A DNA stretch of 64,000 bases from contig JACKLZ010000001.1 of the NCBI GenBank assembly GCA_024235675.1, positions 992,001 through 1,056,000 of the forward strand. The letters are read 5' to 3'. The notes below the pieces were generated by a model that did not search any database, was not told the origin of the DNA, and saw only the letters and a list, made by a program, of their open reading frames with translations. Each line of letters begins with the position of its first letter. Position 1 is the stretch's first letter. Origin of the DNA: Zoogloeaceae bacterium (GTDB lineage Bacteria > Pseudomonadota > Gammaproteobacteria > Burkholderiales > Rhodocyclaceae). Below are positions 8,360 through 17,469 of the stretch, piece by piece. A program made the translations under genes and the position numbers.

Positions 8360-8659
8360 TTAGCTAATCGCGAACAATTTGCCGAAGTTGGCAATATCGA
8401 GCACCTGGCGAACGCTGCCACGGGCATTGACCAGTTTCACCTGATGCCCACCCGTCTTCACCTTGTCACGCAACATCAGCAGCATGCCAAGCGCGGAGCT
8501 ATCGAGATAGGACACTTCACCCAGATCGACGTGCACGTCGCCCGCTTTACCGAGGGCGCGATCCACACTGTCTCGAAACTCGCGGTGTGCGTTGAAATCA
8601 AATCGCCCGACCAGCTTGATCACCGCGCCCGACTCGCCTTGATTAACCGTTACGTCCAT
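8360..8659 (-). CDS. STAS-domain anti-anti-sigma-like protein (99 aa)
   Basis: A single STAS domain, as in anti-sigma factor antagonists (SpoIIAA/HsbA-like). The phosphorylatable serine region 'VSYLDSSALGMLL' is intact (Ser54/Ser55). In this fold a partner kinase phosphorylates that serine and a PP2C-type phosphatase removes the phosphate, switching partner binding. No such kinase or phosphatase is present in this window. It follows cheB by 33 bases and is closed by a strong terminator, so it is probably co-expressed with the adaptation enzymes; its target is unknown. Confidence 0.85.
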   Translation of the reverse strand: MDVTVNQGESGAVIKLVGRFDFNAHREFRDSVDRALGKAGDVHVDLGEVSYLDSSALGMLLMLRDKVKTGGHQVKLVNARGSVRQVLDIANFGKLFAIS

Positions 8660-8692
8660 ATCGATCCCCTATCCTTGCCTTGCGTATCCAGC

Positions 8693-9766
8693 TCATGCGC
8701 CGTGTTTGGTAGTGGCGGTCACGCCACCGCTCAATCGGCTCATGATGCGTTGTGCCACCTCAGCGAGCGGCGCCACTTCGGACACTGCCCCAATGGCAGC
8801 CGCCTCTCGCGGCATGCCGTACACCACACAGCTGGCCTGATCCTGCCCGATCGTCCATGCACCGGTGCGATGCATGGCCAACAAGCCTTGAGCGCCATCC
8901 TTGCCCATACCTGTGAGCAAAACACCCAGCGCGGCCTTGCCCGCCTGATCTGCGGCCGACTGAAACAAAACATCAACCGAAGGCCGGTGCCGATTGACCG
9001 GATCGGCACGCGAAAGCTCGCAATGATAGGCCAGTCCGCGCCGCTTGAGCAGCAGATGTGAATGCCCCGGCGCCAGATAGGCGCAGCCGGGCTCGACGCG
9101 CTCGCCATTGTCCGCCTCTTTTACGTGGATCTGACTGAGGCTGTCCAGCCGTTTGGCAAAGGCGCCGGTAAACATCTCGGGCATATGTTGCACGATCAAC
9201 ACCGGCGGACAATGCTTGGGCAAGCGGGTCAAGACCTCGCGGATCGCCTCCGTACCACCGGTCGAGGCGCCGATACACACGATGCGCCCCTGAGCGGTGC
9301 GCGCGCTGAGCTGACCCACCGCAGCGTCAACTGGCGGGGTCGCACTTTCGGGCACAAAACGATGGACGTGTGCTGCCCGTGCGGCGCGAATCTTGTCGCA
9401 GATTTCCTCCGAATATGCCGCCAGTGACGACGGATTTCGGGCATCCGGCTTACCGAGCACGTCGACGGCGCCCAATTCCAGCGCCATGATCGATGCGTCG
9501 GAATCCTTGCCAGTAAATGCGGAAACCATCACCACCGGCATCGGTCGCAAGCGCATCAGCCGCTCGAGAAACTCCAGCCCGTCCATGCGCGGCATTTCGA
9601 CGTCGAGCGTGAGCACATCGGGGTTGAGCGACTTGATCATCTCCCGCGCAATCAATGCGTCAGCCGCGACACCGACAACGGTCATGTCTGCCTGCGCGTC
9701 GATCACCCGGCGAAGCAGCAGGCGCGTTGCCGCGGAATCATCACAGATCAGCACTTTGATGGTCAT
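8693..9766 (-). CDS. cheB: Protein-glutamate methylesterase / deamidase CheB (357 aa)
   Basis: CheB removes methyl groups from receptor glutamates and is activated by CheA. The REC domain (about 3-120) has Asp9/Asp10 and phospho-acceptor Asp55 in 'LTLDVEMPRMDG'. The methylesterase domain (about 160-345) has the full catalytic triad: Ser168 in 'IGASTGGTEA', His194 in 'VQHMPEMF' and Asp290 in 'LTGMGKDGA'. Length is typical. Its ATG overlaps the cheD stop (ATGA), which implies translational coupling. Confidence 0.96.
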   Translation of the reverse strand: MTIKVLICDDSAATRLLLRRVIDAQADMTVVGVAADALIAREMIKSLNPDVLTLDVEMPRMDGLEFLERLMRLRPMPVVMVSAFTGKDSDASIMALELGAVDVLGKPDARNPSSLAAYSEEICDKIRAARAAHVHRFVPESATPPVDAAVGQLSARTAQGRIVCIGASTGGTEAIREVLTRLPKHCPPVLIVQHMPEMFTGAFAKRLDSLSQIHVKEADNGERVEPGCAYLAPGHSHLLLKRRGLAYHCELSRADPVNRHRPSVDVLFQSAADQAGKAALGVLLTGMGKDGAQGLLAMHRTGAWTIGQDQASCVVYGMPREAAAIGAVSEVAPLAEVAQRIMSRLSGGVTATTKHGA

Positions 9767-10419
9767 CTGCGCCTCTGCACCGGCTCGGTGTCAAACAGCA
9801 CCACCTCGCCGGCAATCGGCATCGCAAGCAGCCGGCGCTGATAAAGTCGCTCGCGCTGGAGTTCAGCGCTCTGCGACGAGTCCCCTACCCGTTTCACCAT
9901 CACACGGCCCGTGGCAGGAAAAAAAACGACCTTGCGCGCATGATCGTCCATCAAATCTTCGGCCACCAACGCGATATCTTCGGTTGCCAGATAGTCGCGC
10001 ACGAACTCGGCATTGCGTGCGCCCACATCGCTGCGCGACAACGATGCCACCACATTGCCGCCGCCAAACACCTTGGCTTCCAGGTACTGGCGCTGCGCGC
10101 CCATTTTCAACAAATGATTGACCAGCACCTCCATGGCAAACACCCCGTAGCGCGCTGACGCCGACGACACCTGGCAGCCCGCCCCGCCGCCTGGCAACAT
10201 GAAATGGTTCAAGCCGCCCACACCAAGACGCACATCACGAATACACGCCGCTACGCATGAACCCAACACGGTCACAATCGCCTCGTCATCGGCACTGACG
10301 TAATACTCACCCGGGAGCACTTTTACCGCCGCGCGGTCGAACTCCCGATCGAAATAGCGCTGAGTAGCCAGGTGCTCTGAAACCTCAGCGTGTGTCACGC
10401 GGGGCATCGCTGCGCTCAT
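9763..10419 (-). CDS. cheD: Chemoreceptor glutamine deamidase CheD (218 aa)
   Basis: CheD deamidates receptor glutamines to glutamates. With the start at 10419, the catalytic Cys55 lies in 'VLGSCVAACIRD' and His72 in 'GGLNHFMLPGG', the same 17-residue spacing as in Thermotoga CheD. The frame is open further upstream, inside cheR; the start at 10419 (MSAAMP) is preferred because it gives a usual betaproteobacterial length, and 10407 is the alternative. Either start overlaps the 3' end of cheR, and the stop overlaps cheB. Order cheR-cheD-cheB is typical for this group. Confidence 0.93.
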   Translation of the reverse strand: MSAAMPRVTHAEVSEHLATQRYFDREFDRAAVKVLPGEYYVSADDEAIVTVLGSCVAACIRDVRLGVGGLNHFMLPGGGAGCQVSSASARYGVFAMEVLVNHLLKMGAQRQYLEAKVFGGGNVVASLSRSDVGARNAEFVRDYLATEDIALVAEDLMDDHARKVVFFPATGRVMVKRVGDSSQSAELQRERLYQRRLLAMPIAGEVVLFDTEPVQRRR

Positions 10420-11320
10420 AAACCGTTCGCCCGCGGGAACGGAACAAATCCGCTGCATGAAGGAAACTCTCGGAATGCCCCGCAAACAGGAGCCCCTCCG
10501 GTTTCAGCAAGGGCGCAAAGCGCTGCAAGATGCCGTACTGGGTCGGCTTGTCGAAATAGATCATCACGTTTCGGCAGAAGATGAAGTCCAGCGGGCCCGA
10601 CACCGTATAGCGCACATCGAGCAAATTCACCTGCCGGAAATTGATCAGGCGTTGCAGTTCGGGGCGCACGCGCACCTGATCCGTCTGGCTGCCAACGCCC
10701 TTGAGAAAGAAACGCCGCACACGCGCCGGGTCCATCCGTTCAATCCGGTCGGCACGGTAAACGCCTGCCCGCCCATGCGCGAGCACGTTGGTATCGATGT
10801 CGCTCGCCAGAATCTGCACCGGTGGTGTCAGGGTGTTGAACGCCTCGCAGGCGGTCATCGCCAGCGAGTACGGCTCTTCCCCCGTCGAGGCGGCGGTGCA
10901 CCAGATTTTGATCGTTGGCCGGTCGCCGGCTTTCTTGAGTTGGTCGGCCAGAATATCGAAATGGTGCGCTTCGCGAAAAAACGAGGTGAGATTGGTCGTC
11001 AAGGAGTTGATGAAGGTCTCCACCTCGGCCTTGTCGCGCTCGAGCCGACCCAGATAGTCAGCAAAGGTTTTGTCGCCACACGCGCGCAAACGACGGGACA
11101 GGCGGCTGTACACCATGTCCTCCTTGGCGCTCGACAGCGAAATGCCCGCGCGCTGATGAATCAGCTTTCGAATCTTGTCGAAGTCGACGGTGGTGAATTG
11201 GAACTCGCGCATCGGCGAGGCCACCTGAACCGGTGACACTTCGCGGGTCCGGCTGGACGAGCTCCCCAGAGATGACGTTCCGACACTGGAGGAGAGCGGG
11301 CGCTTGAAGTCTTCAGCCAT
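10385..11320 (-). CDS. cheR: Chemotaxis protein methyltransferase CheR (311 aa)
   Basis: SAM-dependent methylation of receptor glutamates. The N-terminal helical CheR domain ('FDKIRKLIHQRAGISLSSAK') is followed by the methyltransferase fold with 'IKIWCTAASTGEEPYSLAM' and 'LDFIFCRNVMIYFDK'. An extra N-terminal Ser-rich stretch of about 35 residues precedes it. The start at 11320 follows GGAGGAG by 8 bases. It begins two bases after the stop of the Aer-like MCP, whose tail carries a CheR-docking type pentapeptide. Confidence 0.95.
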   Translation of the reverse strand: MAEDFKRPLSSSVGTSSLGSSSSRTREVSPVQVASPMREFQFTTVDFDKIRKLIHQRAGISLSSAKEDMVYSRLSRRLRACGDKTFADYLGRLERDKAEVETFINSLTTNLTSFFREAHHFDILADQLKKAGDRPTIKIWCTAASTGEEPYSLAMTACEAFNTLTPPVQILASDIDTNVLAHGRAGVYRADRIERMDPARVRRFFLKGVGSQTDQVRVRPELQRLINFRQVNLLDVRYTVSGPLDFIFCRNVMIYFDKPTQYGILQRFAPLLKPEGLLFAGHSESFLHAADLFRSRGRTVYERSDAPRDTR

Positions 11321-11322
11321 GC

Positions 11323-14190
11323 TCAGAACTCCTCCCACTCGTCTTCGAGTACGCTGCCGCGCGCGCGCTTGACCTTGGGCAGCGGCGCCGCCACCTGCGT
11401 ACGTCGTGCGCTTCGCGTCGGCAAGGTCGCCACTTTGGATCGGTGCGTCGGGTGCTTCGCGCTTGGCACCGGCTGAACCGCAACCGATTCGGCGCCCAGC
11501 TGGAACTGGTGGACCACTTCCACCAAGGCACGCGCCTGATCCTCCAGACTCACCGCAGCAGCGGTCGCCTGCTCGACCAGGGCAGCGTTGTGCTGGGTCA
11601 CTTCGTCCATCTGGCTGACCGCCTGGGTCACCTGCTCGATGCCGGCGCTCTGCTCACGGCTGGCATTGGCGATATCGGTGACCAGCACGGTGAGTCGCTT
11701 GAAGTTGCCCACCACGGTCGTCATCGTCTCGCCGGTATCGTTGACCAATTGCGAGCCGTCTTCGATGGTCCGGACCGAGTCGGCAATCAGCGACTTGATC
11801 TCCTTGGCCGCCTGCGCGCTACGTTGCGCCAACCCCCGCACCTCCGAGGCCACCACCGCAAACCCGCGCCCCTGCTCACCGGCTCGCGCCGCTTCCACCG
11901 CTGCGTTGAGCGCCAGAATATTCGTCTGGAAGGCAATCGTGTCGATCACCCCGATGATGTCGCTGATCTTGCGCGCCGAGTTCTGGATGGTCTGCATCAT
12001 CGCGACCACCCCAGCCATCTTCTCGCCACCCGCCTCGGCCTGGGCATTCGCCGCGACCGCCAGTTCATTCGCCTGGCGGGCACTTGCCGCATTCTGCTGA
12101 ACGGTCGCATTCAGCTCTTCCATCGAGCTCGCCGTCTCTTCCAGCGTACCGGCCTGCTCTTCGGTCCGGCTGGACAGGTCGGCATTGCCGGCCGCGATTT
12201 CTTCGGCCGTGCTGTTGACCATGTCGGCGCTTTCCTTGATCTGCCCGACCACCTCGCGCAGGCGAGCCACCGTCGCGTTGGTGTCTTCCTTGAGTTGCCC
12301 AAAGGTGCCGCCGTACTCGGCGGTTATGGTACGCGTCAGGTCGCCGTTGGCCACACTGTTAAGCACACCGGCGACGTCGCTCAGCCCCGCGTGAATCGTA
12401 TCCATCAGGGTATTCAGATCGCCCGACAGCTGGAGAAGGAAGCCGCTCTTGCCCTCAGCCGGCACGCGCTGACTCAGGTCGCCATGCGCGGCCGCCTTGA
12501 CCAGTGCCGCCACTTCCTCTTCAACGGCTACCTCAGCCGTCCGATCGACCCACTCGATCGCCGTCCCCAGGCGATCACCACGATCATCCAGAACGGGCGT
12601 CATGGTCAGATTGAAGCTGCGGCCGCCCATATGAATGGTGATTCGATGGGTCGTGCTGAGGCGCTCAAGCAATGTGCACTGGTGCGCCAGATCCTTGTTA
12701 AAAAGTTCGATGTTCTGGCCCATCAGATCGCCAGCCGAGAAGTGGCTCAAATCCTTGCGGATATCTGCCTCCGCCTCAGCGAACATACGAACAACCGACC
12801 GGTTGAGATAAATGATGTTCAGATCCCGGTCGACAATCATCACATTGGTTGCCACGTTGTCGAGACCGATCTTGATACGCCGCGATTCTTCACCCACGCG
12901 AACAGCGTCGTTCAGATCAAAACCAAGTTTCACCTGCATGCACTGCAGGCTATTGAGCACCTCACCGAGTTCATCGCGCTGCTTGACCGAAACCACTGAC
13001 GAGAAGTCACCCCCGGCAATCTTGCGGAGCACGGCATTGGCAGTATCGAGCGGCCGTGTCACGGCACGCAGGGTCGTCAGTCCAAGGAAGATGATCAGCG
13101 CCAATGCCAGTGCGCCGCCAACAATGCCGGCCAACTGCAACTGCCCGGCCAGCGCCTGCACCTCGGCATAATCCTCTTTGGCCAGACTCTGGTTTACTTT
13201 GATCAGCTCACCCACAAGCTTGTTGGCCCGGTCGTAGGCTGGCAGGAACTCAACCAGGTAGTGGGTATTGAATGCTTCAAACCGCGCTTCGCGAAGCATC
13301 GCCACGCCCGGCCGGACGCCCTCGTTGAACAAGACGTCGCGCGCACTGGCAAAAGCATTGATCAGCGCGCGCTCCCGCTCGGGCAGGACCTCCCCGGCAC
13401 GTTTTTGCAAGCGCTCATCCACCAGGCGCATATCCGCTTCGATCTGCGCAATGCTCTCGTTCAACTGAGTCTGCCGATTTGCGCTCGGCACATCTCGTAC
13501 CGTTGCCAGGCGCATCAAGGCGCCAATGTCGGCCAACTCGTCGTTGACCTCTGCCAGCTGTGCCGTCGGCACCATGCGCAAATTGTAGACCGACGCCATC
13601 CCGCTTTCGGCCGTCCGCATGCCACCGACGCCGAGCACGGTGCCAAGCACGATCACCGCGAACACGGCCAGCATCAGGGTGATCAGCCGCTGACGAATGG
13701 TGACGCCACCAAACCAGCTGCGCCATTTGGCCGCCCGCCTGGACATCACATGCCCGCCGCGGATGGTCAGCCCCTTGGCGCGATTCTCCCGGAACGCTTG
13801 ATACAGGGGAGCGATTTTTGCAATCCGCTGCTGATCGGTTCGACTACGCAGCGACATGTAGCCCACGACATCCGAGCCCTGCCGAATCGGCGCGATATTG
13901 GCCTGAACCCAGTAGAAATCACCGTTCTTGCAGCGATTTTTGACGTAACCCGACCAGGCACGGCCCTTCTTGAGATTGATCCACAAATCCTCAAAAGCCT
14001 CTGGCGGCATATCCGGATGACGAATCACATTGTGAGACTTGCCGATCAGCTCGGCCTGGGTATAACCGCTGATGTCGCAGAAATCCTGGCTCACATAGGT
14101 GATCCGCCCCTTGAGATCGGTCATTGAGACGAGCATCTGCTCGTCATCCACCTCAATCTCGCGGTCCGTCACCGGCAGGTTGGTTTTCAT
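11323..14190 (-). CDS. Large PAS-containing (Aer-like) methyl-accepting chemotaxis protein (955 aa)
   Basis: The N-terminal PAS domain (about 15-120) closely follows the Aer pattern: 'TYVSQDFCDISGYTQAELIG', 'HNVIRHPDMPPEAFEDLW' and 'NGDFYWVQANIAPI', suggesting FAD-based redox or oxygen sensing. A transmembrane helix (about 185-207), a four-helix periplasmic-type region, a second helix (about 360-385), HAMP, a second PAS-like domain, another HAMP and a complete MCP signalling hairpin ('IGVIDTIAFQTNILALNAAV') follow. It ends in EWEEF, which fits the xWxxF CheR/CheB-docking pentapeptide. The start at 14190 has AAGGA seven bases upstream. Co-transcription with cheR is likely. Confidence 0.93.
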   Translation of the reverse strand: MKTNLPVTDREIEVDDEQMLVSMTDLKGRITYVSQDFCDISGYTQAELIGKSHNVIRHPDMPPEAFEDLWINLKKGRAWSGYVKNRCKNGDFYWVQANIAPIRQGSDVVGYMSLRSRTDQQRIAKIAPLYQAFRENRAKGLTIRGGHVMSRRAAKWRSWFGGVTIRQRLITLMLAVFAVIVLGTVLGVGGMRTAESGMASVYNLRMVPTAQLAEVNDELADIGALMRLATVRDVPSANRQTQLNESIAQIEADMRLVDERLQKRAGEVLPERERALINAFASARDVLFNEGVRPGVAMLREARFEAFNTHYLVEFLPAYDRANKLVGELIKVNQSLAKEDYAEVQALAGQLQLAGIVGGALALALIIFLGLTTLRAVTRPLDTANAVLRKIAGGDFSSVVSVKQRDELGEVLNSLQCMQVKLGFDLNDAVRVGEESRRIKIGLDNVATNVMIVDRDLNIIYLNRSVVRMFAEAEADIRKDLSHFSAGDLMGQNIELFNKDLAHQCTLLERLSTTHRITIHMGGRSFNLTMTPVLDDRGDRLGTAIEWVDRTAEVAVEEEVAALVKAAAHGDLSQRVPAEGKSGFLLQLSGDLNTLMDTIHAGLSDVAGVLNSVANGDLTRTITAEYGGTFGQLKEDTNATVARLREVVGQIKESADMVNSTAEEIAAGNADLSSRTEEQAGTLEETASSMEELNATVQQNAASARQANELAVAANAQAEAGGEKMAGVVAMMQTIQNSARKISDIIGVIDTIAFQTNILALNAAVEAARAGEQGRGFAVVASEVRGLAQRSAQAAKEIKSLIADSVRTIEDGSQLVNDTGETMTTVVGNFKRLTVLVTDIANASREQSAGIEQVTQAVSQMDEVTQHNAALVEQATAAAVSLEDQARALVEVVHQFQLGAESVAVQPVPSAKHPTHRSKVATLPTRSARRTQVAAPLPKVKRARGSVLEDEWEEF

Positions 14191-14252
14191 GACTGATTCC
14201 TTCCAACACGCGACCATCGGCCGCCCATCGGTGTGTTTCCGTTGTGAAGCTA

Positions 14253-14279
14253 TCTACGGCCTGCGCCGGGGTGACTTGA
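14253..14279 (-). promoter_or_regulatory. Weak candidate sigma-28 promoter upstream of the Aer-like MCP
   Basis: On the minus strand, TCAAGTCA and GCCGTAGA are separated by exactly 11 bases, the sigma-28 geometry. Each half matches the consensus at only 5 of 8 positions. It lies in the 111-base gap between cheW and the MCP start. Confidence 0.3.
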
Positions 14280-14301
14280 ACCCGCCCTCAGGCGCCTGAC
14301 A

Positions 14302-14805
14302 TCACTCCGCATCGTCGCTATCGACAAGCGCCATATCGCGCGAATGCATCATGCGTTCGATATCCAGCAAGATGAGCATGCGCTCACCCACCGTGCCCAG
14401 GCCCTTCAGAAAACCCGCACCAATCTGTGATGAAAAATCCGATGTCGGATGAATGGCATCGGCAGCGAGGCTGACCACATCCGACACACTATCGACAACA
14501 ATACCCATCACCCGCGCACCGATATTCAGGATGATCACCACCGTAAACGCGGTGTACTCAACCTTGCCCACGCCGAACTTGATCCGCAGATCGACAATCG
14601 GAACGATCGTGCCGCGCAGATTGATCACGCCCTTGATGAACGCCGGTGCGTTGGCAATCGCGGTGACCGGGTCGTAGCCCCGAATCTCCTGCACCGTCAG
14701 GATATCGATGGCGTACTCCTCGTCACCCAGAATAAAGCTCAGGAACTCTTGAACAAGTCCGTCCTCTTCGTGGTAATCGCGGTGCACCGTGGCTGCGTAT
14801 TGCAT
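14302..14805 (-). CDS. cheW: Chemotaxis coupling protein CheW (167 aa)
   Basis: A CheW domain that bridges CheA and receptors in the signalling array. Typical elements are 'FLSFILGDEEYAIDILTVQE', 'FIKGVINLRGTIVPIVDLR' and 'VDSVSDVVSL'. An AAAGGG lies 9 bases before the ATG at 14805. It follows the long cheA after a terminator-like hairpin and is followed by the Aer-like MCP and cheR. The N-terminal 15 residues and the acidic C-terminus (VDSDDAE) are extra to the core. Confidence 0.95.
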   Translation of the reverse strand: MQYAATVHRDYHEEDGLVQEFLSFILGDEEYAIDILTVQEIRGYDPVTAIANAPAFIKGVINLRGTIVPIVDLRIKFGVGKVEYTAFTVVIILNIGARVMGIVVDSVSDVVSLAADAIHPTSDFSSQIGAGFLKGLGTVGERMLILLDIERMMHSRDMALVDSDDAE

Positions 14806-14881
14806 TGCAAAACCCTTTCAAATGCTCAACCCGAACAACGGCAGTTCGGGCGGGCTTCTGAAGGGTCGGGCGCCAAACGGA

Positions 14882-14909
14882 GAAAAAAGAACGGCCCGGG
14901 TCCGGGCCG
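14882..14909 (-). terminator. Hairpin with T-tract between cheA and cheW
   Basis: CGGCCCGG (14892-14899) pairs with CCGGGCCG (14902-14909), and on the minus strand the stem is followed by TTCTTTTTTCT. This looks like an intrinsic terminator 30 bases after the cheA stop. It may be leaky, since cheW usually belongs to the same unit. Confidence 0.65.
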
Positions 14910-14938
14910 CAAATCACACTGCCTGAGAGGAGACGGAA

Positions 14939-17065
14939 TCAGGCAGCCACACACTGAAGGCGCCGGGCACGACTGGCCAGCGCGGGGAGATCGAGAATCA
15001 TCGCAACGCGGCCATCACCCAGAATGGTGGCGCCGGAAACCCCCTTGATTCGACGGAAATTTGCCTCAAGACTCTTGATGACCACCTGGTGCTGACCGAG
15101 CAACTCGTCCACAAACAGCGCCGCCTGCGACCCATCGACATCGATCACCACCATGATCCCGCGAGTCCAGTCCACACAGCTGTCGGCAACACCGAATTCA
15201 CGATAGAGCTCGATCACCGGGACATAGCGCCCACGCAGACGAATCAGGCGGGGCACCCCGGAGAGGCTATGAATCATGTCGGCGGTCGGTTGCAGCGACT
15301 CAGCCACATGCCCCAGCGGGAGAATATAGGTCTCGCCCCCCACACGCACCGACATGCCATCCAGAATGGCGAGCGTGAGCGGCAAACGGACGGTAAAGCG
15401 CGTACCCACACCGCGAATCGACTGCACGTCAACCCGCCCGCCCATGGCGCAAATATTGCGGCGCACGACATCCATGCCGACGCCGCGCCCCGACACCTCC
15501 GTCACCACCTCGGCAGTCGAAAAGCCCGCCTCGAAGATCAGCATCCACACCTCGGCATCGCTCAGGCTGTCGGGCGCCGGCAAACCGTTTTCGCGCGCCT
15601 TGGCAAGAATCCGCACACGATCGAGACCGGCGCCATCGTCACCCACCTCAATCACGATGTTGCCGCTCTGGTGCGAGGCCGAGAGCGTGATCGTGCCGGT
15701 CTCCGGCTTTCCGGCCGCGCGTCGCTTCTCGGGTGTTTCGATCCCGTGATCGAGGCTGTTGCGCACCAGATGGGTGAGCGGATCCGCAAGGCGCTCGACC
15801 AGGCCCTTATCCAGTTCCGTATGCTCGCCCAGCAGCTTGAGTTCGGCCTGCTTGCCCAGCTTTCGCGACAGATCTCGCACCACTCGCGGAAAGCGGGAGA
15901 ACACCATCGACATCGGCAGCATGCGCACCGACATCACGGTTTCCTGCAGATCGCGCGTATTGCGCTGAAGCTGGTTGAAGCCCGCCAGCAAGCGCTCATG
16001 GAGCACCGGGTCAATCCCCTGCGCGGACTCCAGCAGCATGGCCTGGGTAATCACCAGTTCGCCGACCAGATTGATCATCAGGTCGACCTTTTCGACCCCC
16101 ACCCGAATCGATGTATCCGCACCGCCCCTGGCCGACGCAGCGGGGGCAACGTCTGGCGAAACCGCGGAATGGGACACGACGGGCGGGAGCGGATCGGTAA
16201 AGAAACCGTAGGCCTCTTCTTCCACGACCACGCCTTCGACACCCCCCTCGTCCGGCGCCTCGACCACTGCTTGTGGCAGTGCATCGGGCAATGGATCAAA
16301 GAAACCGTACGCCGTGTGTTCACCTGCCGTCGGCTCACCACCGACGGGCGAGATATCAACGGAGTCCGGCTCGGCCATGAAATCGAGCACTTCGCGCAGG
16401 GTGTCGGCGGGCATCATCGAGGTGATCTTCAACCACCACTGCGGGTCATCCGAATCCACTGCGGGTCGCGACACGATCTCGACGCCGCCAAGCCGGCCCA
16501 ACTCGTCGAGCATGTTATCGAGCAATTCGGGCTGTGACGCCACATGCGGCTCTGGCACAAAGCGCACGTCGAACACACCAACCTGCAAGGCGCTGGATAT
16601 CGCCGGTGGCGTGACAGCGGGAGGCACGGGCGTCACGGGGGGCGACGCGTGCTCGACCACCGGCGCCGACGAATCACCGTCCTTCAACAACTGCCCAAGG
16701 CGCGCAATGATGGCCGCCGCCGGCGCGGTATCCGCCGCGCCTTCGCCGCGATGAGCCGCGAGTTGGGCATTCAGAATGTCACCCGCCACCAGGCAGGCAT
16801 CCACCATGTCGGCACTGAGCGCCCGGGCGCCCTTGCGCACCTCGTCGAGCAGGCTCTCCATCACATGCGTGATGTCTGCCATATCGCTGAAACCAAAGGT
16901 CGCGGCCGATCCCTTGATCGAGTGCGCCGCACGAAACACGGCGTTGATCTCTTCCTCGTCGGGGTGACGCAGGTCGATCGACACCAGCAGGTTTTCGATC
17001 TGACCGAGATGCTCCGCGGCCTCGTCGAAAAACACCTGATAGAACTGGCTCATGTCGATGGACAC
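14939..17065 (-). CDS. cheA: Chemotaxis histidine kinase CheA, full-length form (708 aa)
   Basis: The HPt domain (about 1-105) carries His48 in 'FRAAHSIKGSAATFGF'. Unlike the other CheA it has a candidate P2 docking domain (about 165-250, 'FDVRFVPEPHVASQPELL'), then an acidic linker with the repeated motif AYGFF. Dimerisation, ATPase (N-box 'HLVRNSLDHGIETPEKRRA', G1 'DDGAGLD', G2 'GRGVGMDVV') and CheW domains follow. Downstream of cheY by 11 bases and upstream of cheW, this is likely the principal kinase of the array. Confidence 0.95.
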   Translation of the reverse strand: MSIDMSQFYQVFFDEAAEHLGQIENLLVSIDLRHPDEEEINAVFRAAHSIKGSAATFGFSDMADITHVMESLLDEVRKGARALSADMVDACLVAGDILNAQLAAHRGEGAADTAPAAAIIARLGQLLKDGDSSAPVVEHASPPVTPVPPAVTPPAISSALQVGVFDVRFVPEPHVASQPELLDNMLDELGRLGGVEIVSRPAVDSDDPQWWLKITSMMPADTLREVLDFMAEPDSVDISPVGGEPTAGEHTAYGFFDPLPDALPQAVVEAPDEGGVEGVVVEEEAYGFFTDPLPPVVSHSAVSPDVAPAASARGGADTSIRVGVEKVDLMINLVGELVITQAMLLESAQGIDPVLHERLLAGFNQLQRNTRDLQETVMSVRMLPMSMVFSRFPRVVRDLSRKLGKQAELKLLGEHTELDKGLVERLADPLTHLVRNSLDHGIETPEKRRAAGKPETGTITLSASHQSGNIVIEVGDDGAGLDRVRILAKARENGLPAPDSLSDAEVWMLIFEAGFSTAEVVTEVSGRGVGMDVVRRNICAMGGRVDVQSIRGVGTRFTVRLPLTLAILDGMSVRVGGETYILPLGHVAESLQPTADMIHSLSGVPRLIRLRGRYVPVIELYREFGVADSCVDWTRGIMVVIDVDGSQAALFVDELLGQHQVVIKSLEANFRRIKGVSGATILGDGRVAMILDLPALASRARRLQCVAA

Positions 17066-17076
17066 AATAGGCTCCC

Positions 17077-17442
17077 TTAACCGATGACCTTGCGCACCAC
17101 TTCGATCAGCTTGAGCGGATCGAAAGGCTTGACCATCCAGCCGGTCGCACCGGCCGCGCGGCCCTGAGACTTCATCTCGTCGGACGACTCCGTCGTCAGC
17201 ATGAGAATGGGCGTGCGCTGATACGAGGGGATCTCGCGCAAGGCACGGATCAACGCCAACCCGTCCATACGCGGCATGTTCTGGTCGGTCAGCACAAGAT
17301 CAAACTGCTGACTTTTCGCCCGCGCCAGACCGTCGCGCCCGTCCACCGCATCCACAACGCTGTAGCCCGCGCTCTTCAAGGTGAAGTTCACCATCTGCCG
17401 GATCGAGGCCGAATCATCAATGGCGAGTACGTTCTTGCTCAT
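17077..17442 (-). CDS. cheY: Response regulator CheY, second copy (121 aa)
   Basis: A single receiver domain with 'VLAIDDSASIRQMVNFTL', phospho-acceptor Asp53 in 'LTDQNMPRMDG' and Lys in 'WMVKPFDP'. It resembles the CheY that usually precedes cheA in betaproteobacterial clusters more than the enteric-type copy at 3939; the switch-binding region differs (QGRAAGATGW). The start at 17442 has AGGA eight bases upstream; an ATG nine bases earlier is the alternative. It could act as a phosphate sink or on a different output from the cheZ-linked CheY. Confidence 0.94.
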   Translation of the reverse strand: MSKNVLAIDDSASIRQMVNFTLKSAGYSVVDAVDGRDGLARAKSQQFDLVLTDQNMPRMDGLALIRALREIPSYQRTPILMLTTESSDEMKSQGRAAGATGWMVKPFDPLKLIEVVRKVIG

Positions 17443-17469
17443 GCTGTTCATCCTGTTCGTTCGCCGTGT

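Noticed and set aside
11443..12999. A 518-codon plus-strand open frame
   Set aside because: Antisense to the Aer-like MCP; no domains, typical reversed composition.
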